DNA from: Atrina japonica
Taxonomy: Eukaryota; Mollusca; Bivalvia; Pterioida; Pinnidae
DNA: 64,000 bases
Assembly: GCA_030159075.1 (NCBI GenBank)
Contig: BROG01000555.1
Span: 257,501 to 321,500 of the forward strand
Direction of reading: 5' to 3'
The notes under the pieces: model-generated
Told to the model about the DNA's origin: nothing
The model's database searches: none
What the model saw: only the letters and a program-made list of their open reading frames with translations
Shown: positions 1 to 26,638 of the stretch, piece after piece
Position numbering within the stretch: position 1 is the first letter of the stretch
Layout of the letters: every line of letters starts with the position of its first letter
Position numbers and translations under genes: made by a program

Positions 1-773
1 TTTTTTTTTTTTAACTCATTAATATCTCAAATGAGCTCGATGACCTAGGCCCTATATAAAAAACTGTCATATTTTCATATTAGAACAACATACCACACGT
101 GTTCACTCATTTATTAAATTCTCTGACCATGTTGTAACTCCAAGACCATGTCAACCACTTTTTTATGACCGTGTCAACTCATTATTTCCATACTAGGACC
201 ATGTCGTTAAACTATCAAAAGACTCAAAATAACTGTCATAAATCTATAATTTTAAAATAAATAAATAAATAAAATAATATATTCTTTTATTTCATAACAA
301 AAGAATTCCAGCATGGCGAAAAAACAGTACTAATCAACAAAACGAACTTCAACTAAATCAATACAGGCCATAGGCCATGAAATAATATCTTCATAGTCAA
401 TTTGAACCGTATCAAATTACGGAATACACCATGAAACAGTCTTGTAAACAAACGTAGGTACTGGTGTATCCGATCTAATCAGTCTAACACAAGTTCCAAG
501 ATAACGTATAGAACTGTATCAAGACAAATACACACTGAAAACAGTCACATCTTCAAGTTTTACACCATTGATCTGTAAAAACAATGCATTAAACACAGAG
601 GTAACAGTATTAACATTATTATCATATTATTAACATCATCCATTTTATTTACTTTTATTGATATATAAACATTATATATTATTGATATAACATTATTTAT
701 TATTGATATAACATTCATTCGATACAGAAAAAAACCCATCATGATTAAATATCTCTAGCATCAATTCTTACAG
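1..773. other. AT-rich flank, no gene recognised
   Basis: No conserved reading frame is visible on either strand. A DIRS-like element lies just to the right, and its tyrosine recombinase would be expected here on the minus strand, but I could not recognise one. AT-rich simple sequence is present around 240-290 and 600-720. Confidence 0.5.
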
Positions 774-1199
774 CTAAGACAACGGAATAAAAACGATCGC
801 TGTCAAAAATAGAATTCCTATCGGTACCCTGAACAAAACGCCAGGATTCTCAAATTCTAAAACATGTTTGACATCATTTTTGTACACTAGGATTTCTGCA
901 AAAATGAGAGGCCAATATGGAGCGGTAACTCTTGGAATTATAAGAGTACCAACGGCACGACATAAAATAAGATGCTTAATAGTTTTAACAACCAGAAAAA
1001 TGGGTGGAACAGACCAGTTGTTTTCATTTTTCCGATTCTGTGTTAAAGCATCAATAGCTTCGGCATTGGGGTTCCAAAAAAAAAAAGAATTGAACCTAGG
1101 CAGTTTAGTATTGAGATAACTGGCAAAACGATCTATCGTATGCGGTCCCCACATATTATTCAACAAATTGAAAAAAAACTTCTGACACACCCCAGTCAT
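774..1199 (-). pseudogene. DIRS-like pol, post-RNase H block
   Basis: A 141-codon minus-strand piece contains MWGPHTIDRFASYLNTKLPR, then FFFWNPNAEAIDALTQN, ENNWSVPPIFLV and GTLIIPRVTAPYWPLIF. This is the highly conserved segment between RNase H and the recombinase in DIRS-type elements. It is out of frame with the RNase H piece upstream; a stop and a shift lie between 1,199 and 1,235. The piece is a retroelement remnant, not a host gene. Confidence 0.75.
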
Positions 1200-1221
1200 C
1201 GTGATCGACTAGTTTGCTGAT

Positions 1222-1674
1222 TTAATCAGCCTGACAATTTATGGCTCTGGGGACCCGCTGAATGTCTAATGAAATAGCGTTTTCTTGACAAATTTTGAAA
1301 ATAGACCAAGCTATTTTTTTAAGGGCCTCTTTCATACTGCCACATCTAATGACAGGAACACAGTTTTTGTTTTCAGTAAACCATTTGACTGACTTTCCCT
1401 TAAGACAAATTTTGAATGACGACATTGCCAACTCTATAGCCTTGATTTCTCTCCAAGTGGAGCTTTTCTCTCTCTCATCGTCCATCCACATACTGTGAAA
1501 TATTTTACTATCAAGCTCTAAAGTAAATACTCCACAAGCATAATCACTTGCATCGGAGTAAACTATTATGGAAGCAGTGGAGTACGACGCTAACTTTTTA
1601 CATTTTACACCAGAGAGATTTTCCACCCAAAAATGTAGGTCTCTGAGTACCTGAATCAAAAAAATAGAAAACAA
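1222..1674 (-). pseudogene. DIRS-like pol, RNase H block
   Basis: A 150-codon piece shows the RNase H first acidic motif (IVYSDASDYACGVF), then SSTWREIKAIELAM, where the Glu is the second acidic residue, and VKWFTENKNCVPVI, where the third acidic position reads Glu rather than the usual Asp (TDN). It ends in VPRAINCQAD followed by a stop. The usual continuation (ISKLVDHDDWGVSE) is visible just past that stop in the same frame. Confidence 0.75.
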
Positions 1675-2148
1675 TACACAATTCCAAGAGTCACGAGATT
1701 CAATAACTCTACCTGGTCATTAACCTTGTAACATTTCCTAACACAGGTGACATGGAAATTATTTTACCTGTAAATTCAGCCACTTGTCGTCAGTAATGTA
1801 AGAATAAATACGGATAAGTTTGTTAATAACACGTAACGTATCATTGATCCGCCTAGCAGGAATTTTTATTGTGTAATCTATGGCATTCCATATAATGCCC
1901 AGCCACTCTAATGATTGAACTGGAGTGAAAATAGACTATTCTTCATTGATTAAAAATCCAACTTCATTTAAAGTATTTTTGACCAACATGGAATGAGAAC
2001 GAGCTTCATCAAGAGATTAGCAAATACCGAGGCCGTCATCTATATACAACACTAGATTTATTTAATTTTTTCTCCAAACTTTCCCCAAAGATTTTAAACA
2101 GTTTGTAAACAGATAGGGAGCTGAGGAAATACCAAAATACAAGAACAG

Positions 2149-2484
2149 TTAAACAGTAAAACTTGTCTTGCCAAGAAAAACCAAAAAAGTTTGCTGTTGT
2201 AGGCATATATCAAAATGATGATATCCCGATTTTAAATCAAATTTGAACAAATGACTTCCTTTTGGAAAATATTGTAAGGCAATTTTCCAATCCTCAAACT
2301 TGAATTTATCCTTTTTAATGAACTTGTTTAAAATACTGAGATCTAAAATAAGTTTGTTTTTGCCTAAACTATTGGTAGCTATGCTTAATGGGTTAACAAC
2401 AAATGGTTTGAAAGGAACTTGAACGACACAACCGGAGCTAAGTAATTCACTCAAAGCTTGGATTACAAATTCAACATTTTTCAT
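2149..2484 (-). pseudogene. DIRS-like pol, N-terminal reverse transcriptase block
   Basis: A 111-codon piece carries RT motifs: VVNPLSIATNSLGKNKLILD, LSILNKF and LFKFDLKSGYHHFDI, where FDLKSGYHH is the RT A-box region with its first catalytic Asp. The YxDD box expected downstream is not readable, though an eroded equivalent may lie near 2,030-2,060. The upstream piece at 2,527-2,838 contains VKGRLASRVENW, which matches the lead-in to this RT family. Confidence 0.75.
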
Positions 2485-2838
2485 AGCAGATTTGTTGTTG
2501 TTGAAAACAATTGTTAATGAATGGTATTAAATAACTATTTTAATTGTATCAATAACAAAGTTGTCAGCATTTAATTTAACCCAATTTTCAACTCTTGAAG
2601 CAAGTCTGCCTTTAACACCAGTATATTCTAGAGATTTATCCAGACTCTCGAAATAATGAACTTGCTGAATAAAAGTACAAAATTCAAAACAATAAAAATT
2701 CAAAAAATACTTATCATCAACACAGCTGTCCTTGTGGGTAATTAGAGCCTTCATTTTAAAGTTGATGATTTGGGCACTGCGACGCCGTGAATGAACGGGC
2801 TGTTGGGTCCTGAGAATGAACAGCGACTGAATTACCAT

Positions 2839-3399
2839 AGTACGAAAAGTTAGTTCACTGTTTTTGTAAAGCTGTGGATATGGGGTGTGGATCCTCCTTT
2901 TTTAACGAATTTGAGAGCTCTATTTTCGGCTGTCTTATCATCTTCTTCGTTATCAGCAACATTCATGACAGAAGTATTCACGTACAGTGGCCCAACCAGC
3001 GGGCGAAGAATCGGCATACGAATTATTTGTTTCTGTCTTTAAGTTTTTAAAATCAACTAGCCGATAAGTTTGCAACAAGAATCTGTATTCTGCGAGAATG
3101 TATTTTCCTGCAAGAATATTTCATTAAACTTTTTGAATGCGGTTTCATTCTGAATTTATTCTCTCACGCAACTTTTTGGTTTAAAAGTCTTGCTCTGAAA
3201 TTTCTCTGACGTCAATTCGCCTAATTTGCAGTCATTAGGTTTTAAATAAATCAAATGTGTCTGCAAAATCAGTCTGCATTTCCTGAAGATTTTCTACACT
3301 TTTTGTATTCATAGATTTTCTCTCCAAAAAGCTTTCTTCGTTATCGGACATTGTTTAAAGATCTTACACACCCTGCTGAATACTCGTATGAGGCTCGAA

Positions 3400-3400
<1 letters not shown>
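2839..3400. other. Unassigned stretch upstream of the DIRS-like remnant
   Basis: No long open frame is present. Position suggests it is the 5' (gag) side of the DIRS-like element on the minus strand, but nothing in the translation is recognisable. Confidence 0.35.
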
Positions 3401-3487
<87 letters not shown>

Positions 3488-3527
3488 ATAAATAAAGAGA
3501 TAGATAGATAGATAGATAGATATATAG

Positions 3528-3558
<31 letters not shown>

Positions 3559-3595
3559 GATAAATAAATAAATAAAGAGAAAGATAGATCATAAT
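3401..3595. repeat. Compound (TA)n-(TAGA)n microsatellite
   Basis: About 45 bp of TA dinucleotides run into about 150 bp of TAGA/TAAA tetranucleotides. It abuts the left end of the 2.6-kb direct repeat. The second copy of that repeat also starts in a (TAGA)n tract at 22,097. Confidence 0.97.
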
Positions 3596-4089
3596 ATAGA
3601 CAAGATTTATATTACATTTTAATCGCAAAATAACGCGCATAAATGTATGCACAATTTTCCAGAATTGGGCGTCTCTAGCACAATTACATGGATTATCTGA
3701 AATGGACTTGGGGGACAGATTTTGAAATCAAAACATATTTCATTTTAATGAACAAAGAATTCACACTCTGTTGAGTATGATTAACATCTGTTTATACGTC
3801 ACCTTTCCAAAGCACTTGTCAAGGACGTTCTATCGATGTTTATTTCATCATTAACAGACATACTACTCATAATAATGGTAGCAGAAATATTAGCAATGAA
3901 GTGTTTTATGATAGTAGATTCTTATATTATACCCATTAAATTATGACCGATCAGAATAACTGCAATTCAGGGCCAAACAGAGGTACCCTCAGATAGTTTG
4001 GTGTGTTGTTTTTCTTACTAGATCATCTGTAAAGCTAAAAATCGAATCTTTCTATATGACACGTAAAATCTTAATAATGTGTTAACCTT

Positions 4090-5110
4090 TAAATATCTAG
4101 TGATTGGCTTTTAGGATACTTATTTTGTTCAACACCACACTGATTTTACATATAAATACACTGAAGTTGATATTAATACATGCTGAAATTACTAATAGAC
4201 AATATATTTGTAATGTTCGAAGACGTGGTCTTTCAATAAAATGTCGGCATTCCTATGGACACCAATTGTGCCCCTTTATTGGCCGACCTGTTCCTTTATT
4301 CATACGAAGCAAACTTCATTCAGAAACTGCTGAATCAAAAGAAGAAAAAGTTAGCGGTGTCCTTTTAATTTGACATTTAGATAAATCGACGACGTTTTGT
4401 TAATTAATAATGACAATTTTCATACATATGTCAATGCGATATATCCCAGCGAACTAGAAATTAAAGATACAACAGAATCAAGCACACTTTCTTCATACTT
4501 AGACATTTTACTTACTTTAGAAACAGACGGGAAATTGGCAACTAAGCTATACGACAAACGCAACGATTTCGGCTTTCCCAACGTAAATTTTCCACATTTA
4601 AGTGGTCATATCCCTCCGTCACCCGCATATGGAGTTTATATTTCACAAATGATCCGATATGCCAGGGCGTGTTCAACATATAAAGATTTCATATACAGAG
4701 GTAAACTACTCACTGACAAATTATTTACACTGGGATATCGAAAACTGCTTTTAATGTCAACGTTCCGTAAATTTTAAGGTCGGTATAATAGTTTTTGCGA
4801 TTACTCTGTTTCACTAAGTGAAATGTTGAGTTGTCTTTTCGTTGGCGGTTGTTGAGACGTCTGCACAAATTGTGACGAGGATTCACTCTTCCCGTTTTTA
4901 ATTTGATTTGGCTGTGGACTCACGACAGGTGTGACCGGTCGACAGGGGATTCTTACTCCTTCATTGCACCTGATCCCACCCCTTGCTTTCCAGAGGTCCG
5001 TGTTTGTCCATTTTTACCGGATTTATATCTGTGCCTGGACATTCTATTGATTTATACTTTGGTATTTGAGACTTTTTATATTTTCTCATTTAAACCTAGT
5101 TTTTCTCACT
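4090..5110 (+). pseudogene. Truncated Penelope-like element (PLE) RT, copy 1
   Basis: This is the 3' half of a PLE reverse transcriptase with frame breaks. Readable motifs are a broken YIDDVL box at about 4,385, then IYPSELEIKDTTESS, YLDILLTLETDGKLATKLYD, SPAYGVYISQMIRYARACS and DFIYRGKLLTDKLF. The tail after the stop (about 4,920-5,080) is a conserved non-coding block shared by all PLE copies here. No GIY-YIG endonuclease is visible. Confidence 0.88.
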
Positions 5111-5480
5111 GCAATATAGTTTTCTACAGTTAAACCTACTTTCTCCACGTTAACTTTATGAAAACTAGCTTTAACTTACTAAATAAGGTTTAACTGCGCA
5201 AAAATGAGTTTGACCTAGTTTTCTCGAGGAAACATTCTAGTTAAACTGAGAACAACTAGCTTTAATTATGCCAAAACAACACTAATGAGTATTAATATAA
5301 GCTGAGCACAGTTAAAACTATTTTTCTCAGTTAAACCTAATTTTCCTGCGACGTCAAAATTACATTAATGAGTTAAACTTTTTTTTCGAAACTCACATTA
5401 ACTGGAGAAAAACTAGGACTAACCCAGAAAAAGTAGGTTCACTTTGAGGAAAGGTAAGTTTAACGCACTTAAGTTTATGT
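5090..5480 (+). repeat. PLE-associated degenerate tandem repeat (GGTTTAACTGAG type)
   Basis: A run of imperfect units of about 20 bp alternates AGGTTTAACT and GAGAAAAACTAG cores, in both orientations. The same kind of tract follows the PLE copies ending near 23,560 and 53,225, and the minus-strand copy at 35.1 kb, so it appears to belong to the 3' end of the element. Confidence 0.7.
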
Positions 5481-6197
5481 AATTTTTTTCGAACCATACT
5501 CTATAACGGTATTAATTAAGTAATGGTAGTTTGATAAATATGATATCAAACGATCATGTGTTATGACATCTGTCCATCACATGTTTACTATAAATTAAAT
5601 CACATGTATCCTAAATAGTGTAAAATTGCCCCTTTGTTGTACTTCGTAGGTAGCAAATGCATTTGCAAACATGACTGTCACATGTGCTTCGTCTTCCAAC
5701 GATATCATCAATAGGTCGTATGCCACGTGAAAGTAACACAAAAATATCGCTATCCATAGGAACGACTTATGTTTTTTACAAAACTATCGCTCTGGAATGA
5801 ACGTCTAAATTATACGTGTGTAAAAATAACGATAGCAAGAGTGTGAAAACATTATTTTTATGACAAATGAATTATTCTCTTTGTTGTTTTACGTCAAATT
5901 CCCAAAGCAGTTTTGTATGGGGATGTGAACAAGTGATGCAGAACTATGGTACCCATTTTCCCTGAAGATATTAATTCATTTTTGTTAATTAATTCTTTTG
6001 TTGTTATTTCAGCGCTTGTATATTATGTTTGTCCACCATAATACTGTATTTATATCAATTGACACACGTGAATGTATGTATATGGATATGTGTGTATGTA
6101 TGTATATGCACATGCGCGTATGTATATGTGTACATATATAAATATATGATTATTTGTAGAATATGTGTACATGTATTTATGTGTATATGTATAACCA

Positions 6198-7176
6198 TTA
6201 TTGACATTAAAAGCGATTGACCGGACTGTTTTCAAATCTTGCGCACGATTAATATGCAATTAGATTTTGGTCGAGTTGAGTATCTTTCCTTTACTGTGTA
6301 TAAGCGAGATCTGGCTGTGAAGTTGGACATAGAACGTGCGTCATTTGTCATTCACGTGATCTTAACTGATGAGAAACTCGCGGTAGTCTTTGAAGTTAGG
6401 AAAATGTTTTACATGCACAGGTATTGACCTAGAGATTTAATGCTACTGGTGGGTATTATAGTGTAAGGGTACAATACTGTCTTATCACATAGAAATTTAA
6501 TATCAATGAAACGATGTTTATAAAGGTTTTATAATCATATCGCTGATCTACGTAGTTTGTTGCACAATACATAAGCCATCAGTACTCACGTTAGACCGAA
6601 TGTTTGCCCCGATATTAAGTTACTTTTTTGTAAAACCTAATTTAAAATTACAACATGACAGTGGTAACCTTTATTGAAATTAACATGTATTATATTTCAT
6701 ACATGGTGTACACAATGTATATTTTCCAGTATACTGAGTGTATCATACATCAGTAAAACTTAACGATTACCATCAACTCATATCAGTACTTCCAGTACAT
6801 CCTACCAACAATATTGTATAGAAACACACTAGTGTCTCAAATTTTGGCCTGTGTTGAATTGACGCCAATTATTGTACGGAGACTCACCAGTGCCTCAAAT
6901 TTTAGCCTGTGTTGGACTGACACCAATTCAGTGAGAGTTATTCAGTATACCGATACATGTCTCGAGACCTGAATTCTAAATTTCACCCAAAAGACCGGTA
7001 ATTCCTTATGTCAAGTGCTTATCTAGGCACCATGACGACATTTTCCTCAGTCCTCGGTATAATTATGGGATTCGAACTCAGTTTCTTTTGGGCCCTTCCT
7101 CCGTGCTGCCACTGCAACATCGGGAATCTACCAGGGTTCAGAAGCGTCCGGCATTCTCTGCGTGACCCTCTTGTTA
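6198..7176. other. Intergenic, with a two-copy short repeat
   Basis: No gene is recognised. A stretch of about 65 bp is duplicated in tandem at about 6,823-6,935, around CTCAAATTTTGGCCTGTGTT. The 7,040-7,180 part is less AT-rich than its surroundings but no product could be named. Confidence 0.5.
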
Positions 7177-7277
7177 TCATACACATACTTTTCAAATTGG
7201 AGCTCAACTGATGAAGTCTAATACAGAAACGATATTGTCTTGAGTATTATAACTTTGGTATTATGTTAATAATATTT
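7177..7277 (+). ncRNA. Solo hammerhead-ribozyme repeat (5'-truncated retrozyme)
   Basis: This is a short copy of the 358-nt family found at 26.7 kb. Hammerhead elements at 7,202-7,245: stem I GCTCAA with TTGAGT, core CTGATGA at 7,208-7,214, GAAA at 7,226-7,229, short stem III (ACG/TGT), predicted cleavage after C7239. Stem II is shorter than in the other copies. The copy ends at the family 3' end ATAATATTT. Confidence 0.7.
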
Positions 7278-7584
7278 CCAGGAATACATCTCGAAGTCTC
7301 CTTCCTACCGAAGTTAAGTTTGAAGTAAAACAAAATTAGCAATTGTTGCGTTACTTTTAAATCCAATAATAGATTTTAATTGTTTACGCATCCAAATTTT
7401 GTTCGCGTGTATTTCAAGTGAATCAACATTTAACGTGAATTTCAATTTAACCGAGCTTATTGGTTAAATTCGTGTTAGTTTACCTGGAATTCATATGAAT
7501 TTTCCACGTATATTTAAGTATAAGCTCGATTAACCCGAAAATCATGTAAAATTACACGTAAATATCAAGTTAATAAAATTTGCG

Positions 7585-7587
<3 letters not shown>

Positions 7588-7666
<79 letters not shown>
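7588..7666. repeat. (GA)n microsatellite
   Basis: About 78 bp of uninterrupted GA dinucleotides, followed by GACAAAGAGAGGGGGG. Confidence 0.98.
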
Positions 7667-7781
7667 AAGAGAGGGGGGTCTTAATATCGGATGTTACACA
7701 GTTAAGGTACAATACGCCATTTAGATCTTTGATTAAGTATTATGAAATACAAACAATATAACGTAGATATTTGAAAACTGA

Positions 7782-7795
7782 TTTATTATATTAAA
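7782..7795 (-). terminator. Possible polyadenylation signal of the ITIH-like gene
   Basis: An AATAAA hexamer on the minus strand within TAATATAATAAATCAG, about 250 nt past the stop at 8,037. No closer canonical signal was noticed. Confidence 0.3.
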
Positions 7796-8036
7796 TAACA
7801 TGATGTATATATATATATATACAATAAGTGAACTCTAAATATTTTGGATTTCTAAAATATATACATATATATAGAGAGATCATACTATCTAAAAAATCTA
7901 AAATTCGTTTTACAATCAATCAATCAAATCAAAGCATTTTCATAAATCCTCTGATAAAAACTTCTTATGGATGAATGTAATTTGTAGAAGTTCACATTAA
8001 ATGTTTATGTCAATACATCATCAAGAGGACTGAATA

Positions 8037-21460
<13,424 letters not shown>

Positions 21461-21524
21461 CGTGTATGTCGGTCGTCACTGTTAAATAAGTCCAATCTAC
21501 TTCGATAAGACTGGTTTTATTTTG

Positions 21525-21532
21525 TTTATAAT
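21525..21532 (-). promoter_or_regulatory. Possible TATA box of the ITIH-like gene
   Basis: TATAAAC on the minus strand about 65 nt upstream of the start codon. The spacing would allow a short leader. No other promoter element is claimed. Confidence 0.3.
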
Positions 21533-22094
21533 CCAAGCTGTTACGACAATAATTAATTTTAAAATGAGATGAAGTGTATGCTTGCAGGAACAGTTAATTA
21601 CGATGAAAAATAGCCAGCTTATCACAAAAAATAAATAAAATATGAAAATAAAAATTTTGAATCAATCTGCTTTTAAAGCAGAATGACTGTGATACTATGA
21701 GAATTGTTTTCATCGTCTCGGTTTTATGTATTTCTCGAACCGGACGCGCATTAATTATAAATATGAACCTGTCACTTTAGTTGTAAACATTGGGATGATC
21801 CATAGGCACTTACTTTTATATATATGTTTTTTCCATAGGTAAAGGAATTCGCTGACAAGCATTATATATATATATATATATCTAAAATAATATTAATTCA
21901 GTTTCAATGAATAACGTGATTTTCACCCACGGCGATTCTTGGAAATGTCAGTCTAAATTACATAAATGGATTACATATCTGAATTATTTCTTCATCTTAG
22001 CGAACAATATGTCATGCACTCAATACGCATCTATACACTGTAATGTATATACGATATATTGTCAATGGATTTTGGTACTAGTACTAGAGCTAGT

Positions 22095-22096
<2 letters not shown>

Positions 22097-22150
<54 letters not shown>
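22097..22150. repeat. (TAGA)n microsatellite
   Basis: About 13 TAGA units at the left edge of the second 2.6-kb direct repeat, as at copy 1. Confidence 0.97.
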
Positions 22151-24671
22151 ATCATAATATAGACAAGATTTATATTACAATTTTAATCGCAAAATAACGC
22201 GCATAAATGTATGCACATTTTTCTGAATTGGGCGCCTCTAGCACAATTACATGAATTATCTGAAATGGACTTGGGGGACAGATTTTGAAATCAAAACATA
22301 TTTCATTTTAACGAACAATGAATTCACACTCTGTTGAGTATGATTAACATCTGTTTTATACGTTACCTTTCCAAAGCACTTTTCAAGGACGTTCTATCGA
22401 TGTTTATTTCATCGTTAACAGACATACTACTCATAATAATGGTAGCAGAGATATTAGCAATGAAGTGTTTTATCAGAGTATATTCTGATTTTATACCCAT
22501 TGAATTATGACCGATCAGAGTAACTGCAATTCATTTTATATGACACGTAAAATCTTAATAATGTGTTAACCTTTAAATATCTAGTGATTGGCTATTAGGA
22601 TACTTATTTTCTTCAACACCACACTGATTCTACACATAAATACACTGAAGTTGATATAAAAACATGCTGAAATTACTAATAAACAATATATTTGTAATGT
22701 TCGAAGACGTGGTTTTTCAACAAACTGTCGGAATTCCTTTATTGGCCGACCTGTTCCTTTATTCATACGAAGCAGACTTCATTCAGAAACTGCTGAATCA
22801 AAAGAAGAAAAAGTTAGCGGTGTCCTTTTAATTTGACATTTATATATATCGACGACGTTTTGTTAATTAATAATGACAAATTTCATACATATGTCAATGC
22901 GATATATCCCAGCGAACTAGAAATTAAATATACAACAGAATCAAGCACACACGCTTCATATTTAGACATTTTACTTACTATAGACACAGACGGGAAATTG
23001 GCAACTAAGCTATACGACAAACGCGACGATTTCGGCTTTCCCAACGTAAATTTTCCACATTTAAGTGGTCATATCCCTCAGTCACCCGCATATGGAGTTT
23101 ATATTTCACAAATGATCCGATATGCCAGGGCGTGTTCAACATATAAAGATTTCATATACAGAGGTAAACTACTCACTGACAAATTATTTACACAGGGATA
23201 TCGAAAACTGCTTTTAATGTCAACGTTCCGCAAATTTTAAGGTCGGTATAATAGTCTTTGCGATTACTCTGTTTCACTAAGTGAAATGTTGAGTTGTCTA
23301 TTCGTTGGCGGTTGTTGAGACGTCTGCACCAATTGTGACGAGGTTTCACTCCTCACGTTTTTCATTGGACTTGACTGTGGACTCACGGCGGGTGTGACCG
23401 GTCGACAGGGGATGCTTACTCCTCCATGGCACCTGATCCCACCTCTTGGTTTCCAGAGGTCCGTGTTTGTCCATGTCCATTTTTTTCCGGATTTGTATCT
23501 ATGTCCTGGACATTCTATTGATTTATACTTTGGTATTTGAGATTTTTTATATTTTCTCATTTAAACTTAGTTTTTCTCACTGTAATATAGTCTTCTACAG
23601 TTGAACCTACTTTCTCCACGTTAACTTTATGAAAACTAGGTTTAACTTACTAAATAAGGTTTAACTGCGCAAAAATGAGTTTGAACTAGTTTTCTCGAGG
23701 AAACATTATAGTTAAACTGAGAACAACTATCTTTAATTGTGCCAAAACCACACTAATGAGTATTAATATAAGCTGAGCACAGTTAAAACTATTTTTCTCA
23801 GTTAAACCTAATTTTCCTGCGACGTCAAAATCACATTAATGAGTTAAACTTTTTTATCGAAACTCACATTAACTGGAGAAAAACTAGGACTAACCGAGAA
23901 AAAGTAGGTTCACTTGGAGGAAAGGTAAGTTTAACGCACTTAAGTTTATGTAATTTTTGCGAACCATACTCTAAAACGGTATTAGTTAAATAATTGTAGT
24001 TTGATAAATCTGATATCAAACGATCACGTGTTATGACATCTGTCGATCACATGTTTTACTATAAATCAAATCACATGTATCCTAAAACAGTGTAAAATTG
24101 CCCTTTTGTTGTACTTCGTAGGTAGCAAATGCATTTGCAAACATGACTGTCGCATGTGCTTCGTCGTCCAATGATATCATCAATAGGTCGTATGCCACGT
24201 GAAATTAACACAAAAATATCGCTATCCATAGGAACGACTTATGTTTTTTCCAAAACTATCGCTCTGGAATGAACGTCTAAATTATACGTGTGTAAAAATA
24301 ACGATAGCAAGAGTGTGAAAACATTATTTTTATGACAAATGTATCATTCTCTTTGTTGTTTTACGTAAAATTCCCAATACTTTTTTGCATGGGGATGTGA
24401 ACAAGTGATGCTGAACTATGGTACCCATTTTACCTGAAGATATTAATTCATTTTTGTTAATTAATTCTTTTGTTGTTATTTCAGCGCTTGTATATTATGT
24501 TTGTCCACCATATTACTGTATTTATATCATTTGACACACGTGAATGTATGTATATGCTTATGTGTGTATGTATGTATATGCACATGCGTGTATGTATATG
24601 TCTACATATATAAATATATGAATATGTGTAGAATATGTGTACATGTATTTATGTGTATATGTATAACCATT
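22141..24671 (+). repeat. 2.6-kb direct repeat, copy 2 (upstream of the ITIH-like gene)
   Basis: Matches 3,586-6,197 in the same orientation, with scattered substitutions and several short deletions. It includes the truncated PLE, the GGTTTAACTGAG-type tract (23,560-23,960) and the TATG-rich right end. Confidence 0.9.
22568..23560 (+). pseudogene. Truncated PLE RT, copy 2
   Basis: Retains an intact FIYIDDVLLIN (the RT YxDD box) in a 135-codon frame, followed by YVNAIYPSELEIKYTTESS, YLDILLTIDTDGKLATKLYD, SPAYGVYISQMIRYARACS and DKLFTQGYRK. The upstream RT motifs are broken and a short deletion removes the TNCAPLL-type motif. Non-autonomous. Confidence 0.88.
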
Positions 24672-24707
24672 TGTATATGTATGTATGTTAGTTCATACGT
24701 TTGTAAA

Positions 24708-24713
<6 letters not shown>

Positions 24714-24785
<72 letters not shown>
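24714..24785. repeat. (AT)n microsatellite
   Basis: About 70 bp of perfect AT/TA just beyond direct repeat copy 2. Confidence 0.98.
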
Positions 24786-24788
<3 letters not shown>

Positions 24789-24799
24789 TTCCAGTCTAC

Positions 24800-26638
24800 T
24801 TAGTACAATCTCAAGAATTTTATTGTGTCCAATTGTAAATTTGTATATACATTTATGTATTGTCATGTGCCATTTGATATAAGGTAATAAATAAATTTAA
24901 TTGAATTGTTTGTTAAAGGAGAAAACACACCTAACTTGGACAGCTTTGTATTCAATCCCATTGTCTTGTTGTTTGACAATAAACTATGTTTAATCAGTAA
25001 GGGGATCTTGTTAAATAATATAGCTCCCTCTTACGACTGTTAAATTCCCGAGCCCGACCATATACAGTGACTCCCTTTCGCCAATCATATCCGGAGCTGG
25101 CTAATGACTTTTTCACTGAGTTTGGCCTTTTTCCCATTGGACATTTGCAACGGATATGTCAAGCTAAAGCTAACTCCTCCAAGATACCTGGATCCATAAC
25201 GTTTGGGATTTGCAGTTGTTCTTCATACTGAGAACGATATTATATCTAATTTGTTGTATTGTTCATGGTGTTTTGAATATTCATTATTTTCTTCATTTTT
25301 ACATTAAACTAACCTTTCATATGGGCATATTTATAGAGGCAGGGTGATTAAGTTAGTGTTCTAGATTTTGGAAATCGCCTGTGTTTTGGGCACTGTCAAA
25401 AGATGATCTTCTTTGATTTTATACGTCACTATTAACATTTTGCAGTTACATGATAGCAGCTTGTTTTTTTTATATTGGTAGAGAATCCTTGGTTCAAAGC
25501 ACAATGCTCTTACCACTTTGCCACAGAGGTCATATGGTCTCCATCGTCTGAAATGATATTCAGTGTCACAGTTGACTTTAAAAAAAAGTTGACCTAACAC
25601 TACTCTTTTTTAGACAATTTCCATGAAAAATTTTTTTTCGAAAAACTACGCCTGTTACGTTTTGTTAAATACAAGCATGCACTAAAAGTTATTGATAAAT
25701 GTTATAAATTTCCCGTCAGTGTAAAGAGATGTTAAATTTTGTATCTAAAGACGGTTAGAAATCAAATAACGATATATATAGAAGTTAGTGAACAAGTTTA
25801 CCTCATTATCAAAATGCCATTGAATTAAAAATTAAACCATTTAACGATTATTAATTGATATTTCATTGTCGCTAACTACAAATATGTGCTTGATAGCTTG
25901 ATTTCACTCACCAAAACACCTTTTGAAAATAATTTTATTCAAAATCCTATTTTAATGATTGACGCAAACATAAAATTCTGAGAAATTGGAATATTTGGCA
26001 ATACCGTGACTTCATTTATTACTATATCCTTGGCATATATTTTATTTCCGCGTTTGTTGTTGAGAGAAACCGCGTAATGATGACTGGAATGTACGTATGT
26101 GTATCACTGAAAGGTGTCAGCATAAATAATACTAACTTTTAAACATATACCTTATGTCACATGATGAAGTGTGATTAGATCTTCCCTTGACGGCAGCTCA
26201 TATTCAGGGCCGAATTGTTCTTGCAGGTTTATTTTTAAAATGCTACCACTTCAGATTATTATAATCTAAGGTAATTTAAGCAAATTCATAAGGATTTCGA
26301 AATTTGTTATTTAACTGCGACAACAAATTTATCTATACCGTAGTAAAATGGAAAGGTTTTAATTAATTTCCATACATTAAACTACTCATTAAGATATATA
26401 TTCGTCCGTTTTACTCAGTGATGCGTAACGTGGACAGTGTTGTTGCCGTACTCTGCGCACGTCCTATTTATTCGCGCCTATTGACGTCATATATGCACTA
26501 AACAAATGTTCAAACAAATATATTTTCATCTCATTAATATTTCGTCATAAAGATGAGCGTAATAAGTCATGAAACACATGTTTCATTCAAAAACATGAGG
26601 CCACCGCTTCAACTTTGACCTGATACTTGTGACGTATA

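Larger units (their letters stand above)
774..2838 (-). mobile_element. Degenerate DIRS-like (tyrosine-recombinase class) retrotransposon
   Basis: Minus-strand pieces read in the order expected of DIRS-type pol: an entry segment near 2,527-2,838, reverse transcriptase near 2,149-2,484, RNase H near 1,222-1,674, then a conserved block with WGPHTIDRFASYLN near 774-1,199. That last block follows RNase H in many invertebrate DIRS-like polyproteins. Frameshifts and stops separate the pieces, and RT between about 1,680 and 2,150 is eroded. No terminal repeats and no recombinase were found, so this is a dead fragment. Family assignment rests on remembered motif order. Confidence 0.75.
3586..6197 (+). 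repeat. 2.6-kb direct repeat, copy 1 (left of the ITIH-like gene)
   Basis: The segment from the end of the TAGA tract to a TATGTATAACCATT end is repeated in the same orientation at about 22,141-24,671 with high identity over its whole length. It contains a truncated Penelope-like element, a GGTTTAACTGAG-type degenerate tandem region (5,090-5,480) and a TATG-rich right end. Copy 2 lacks several short stretches, for example parts of 3,960-4,060 and the CCAATTGTGCCC stretch near 4,262. The ends were judged by eye. Confidence 0.9.

Noticed and set aside
868..1119. Plus-strand ORF of 83 codons
   Set aside because: Shadow of the DIRS-like pol block on the minus strand.
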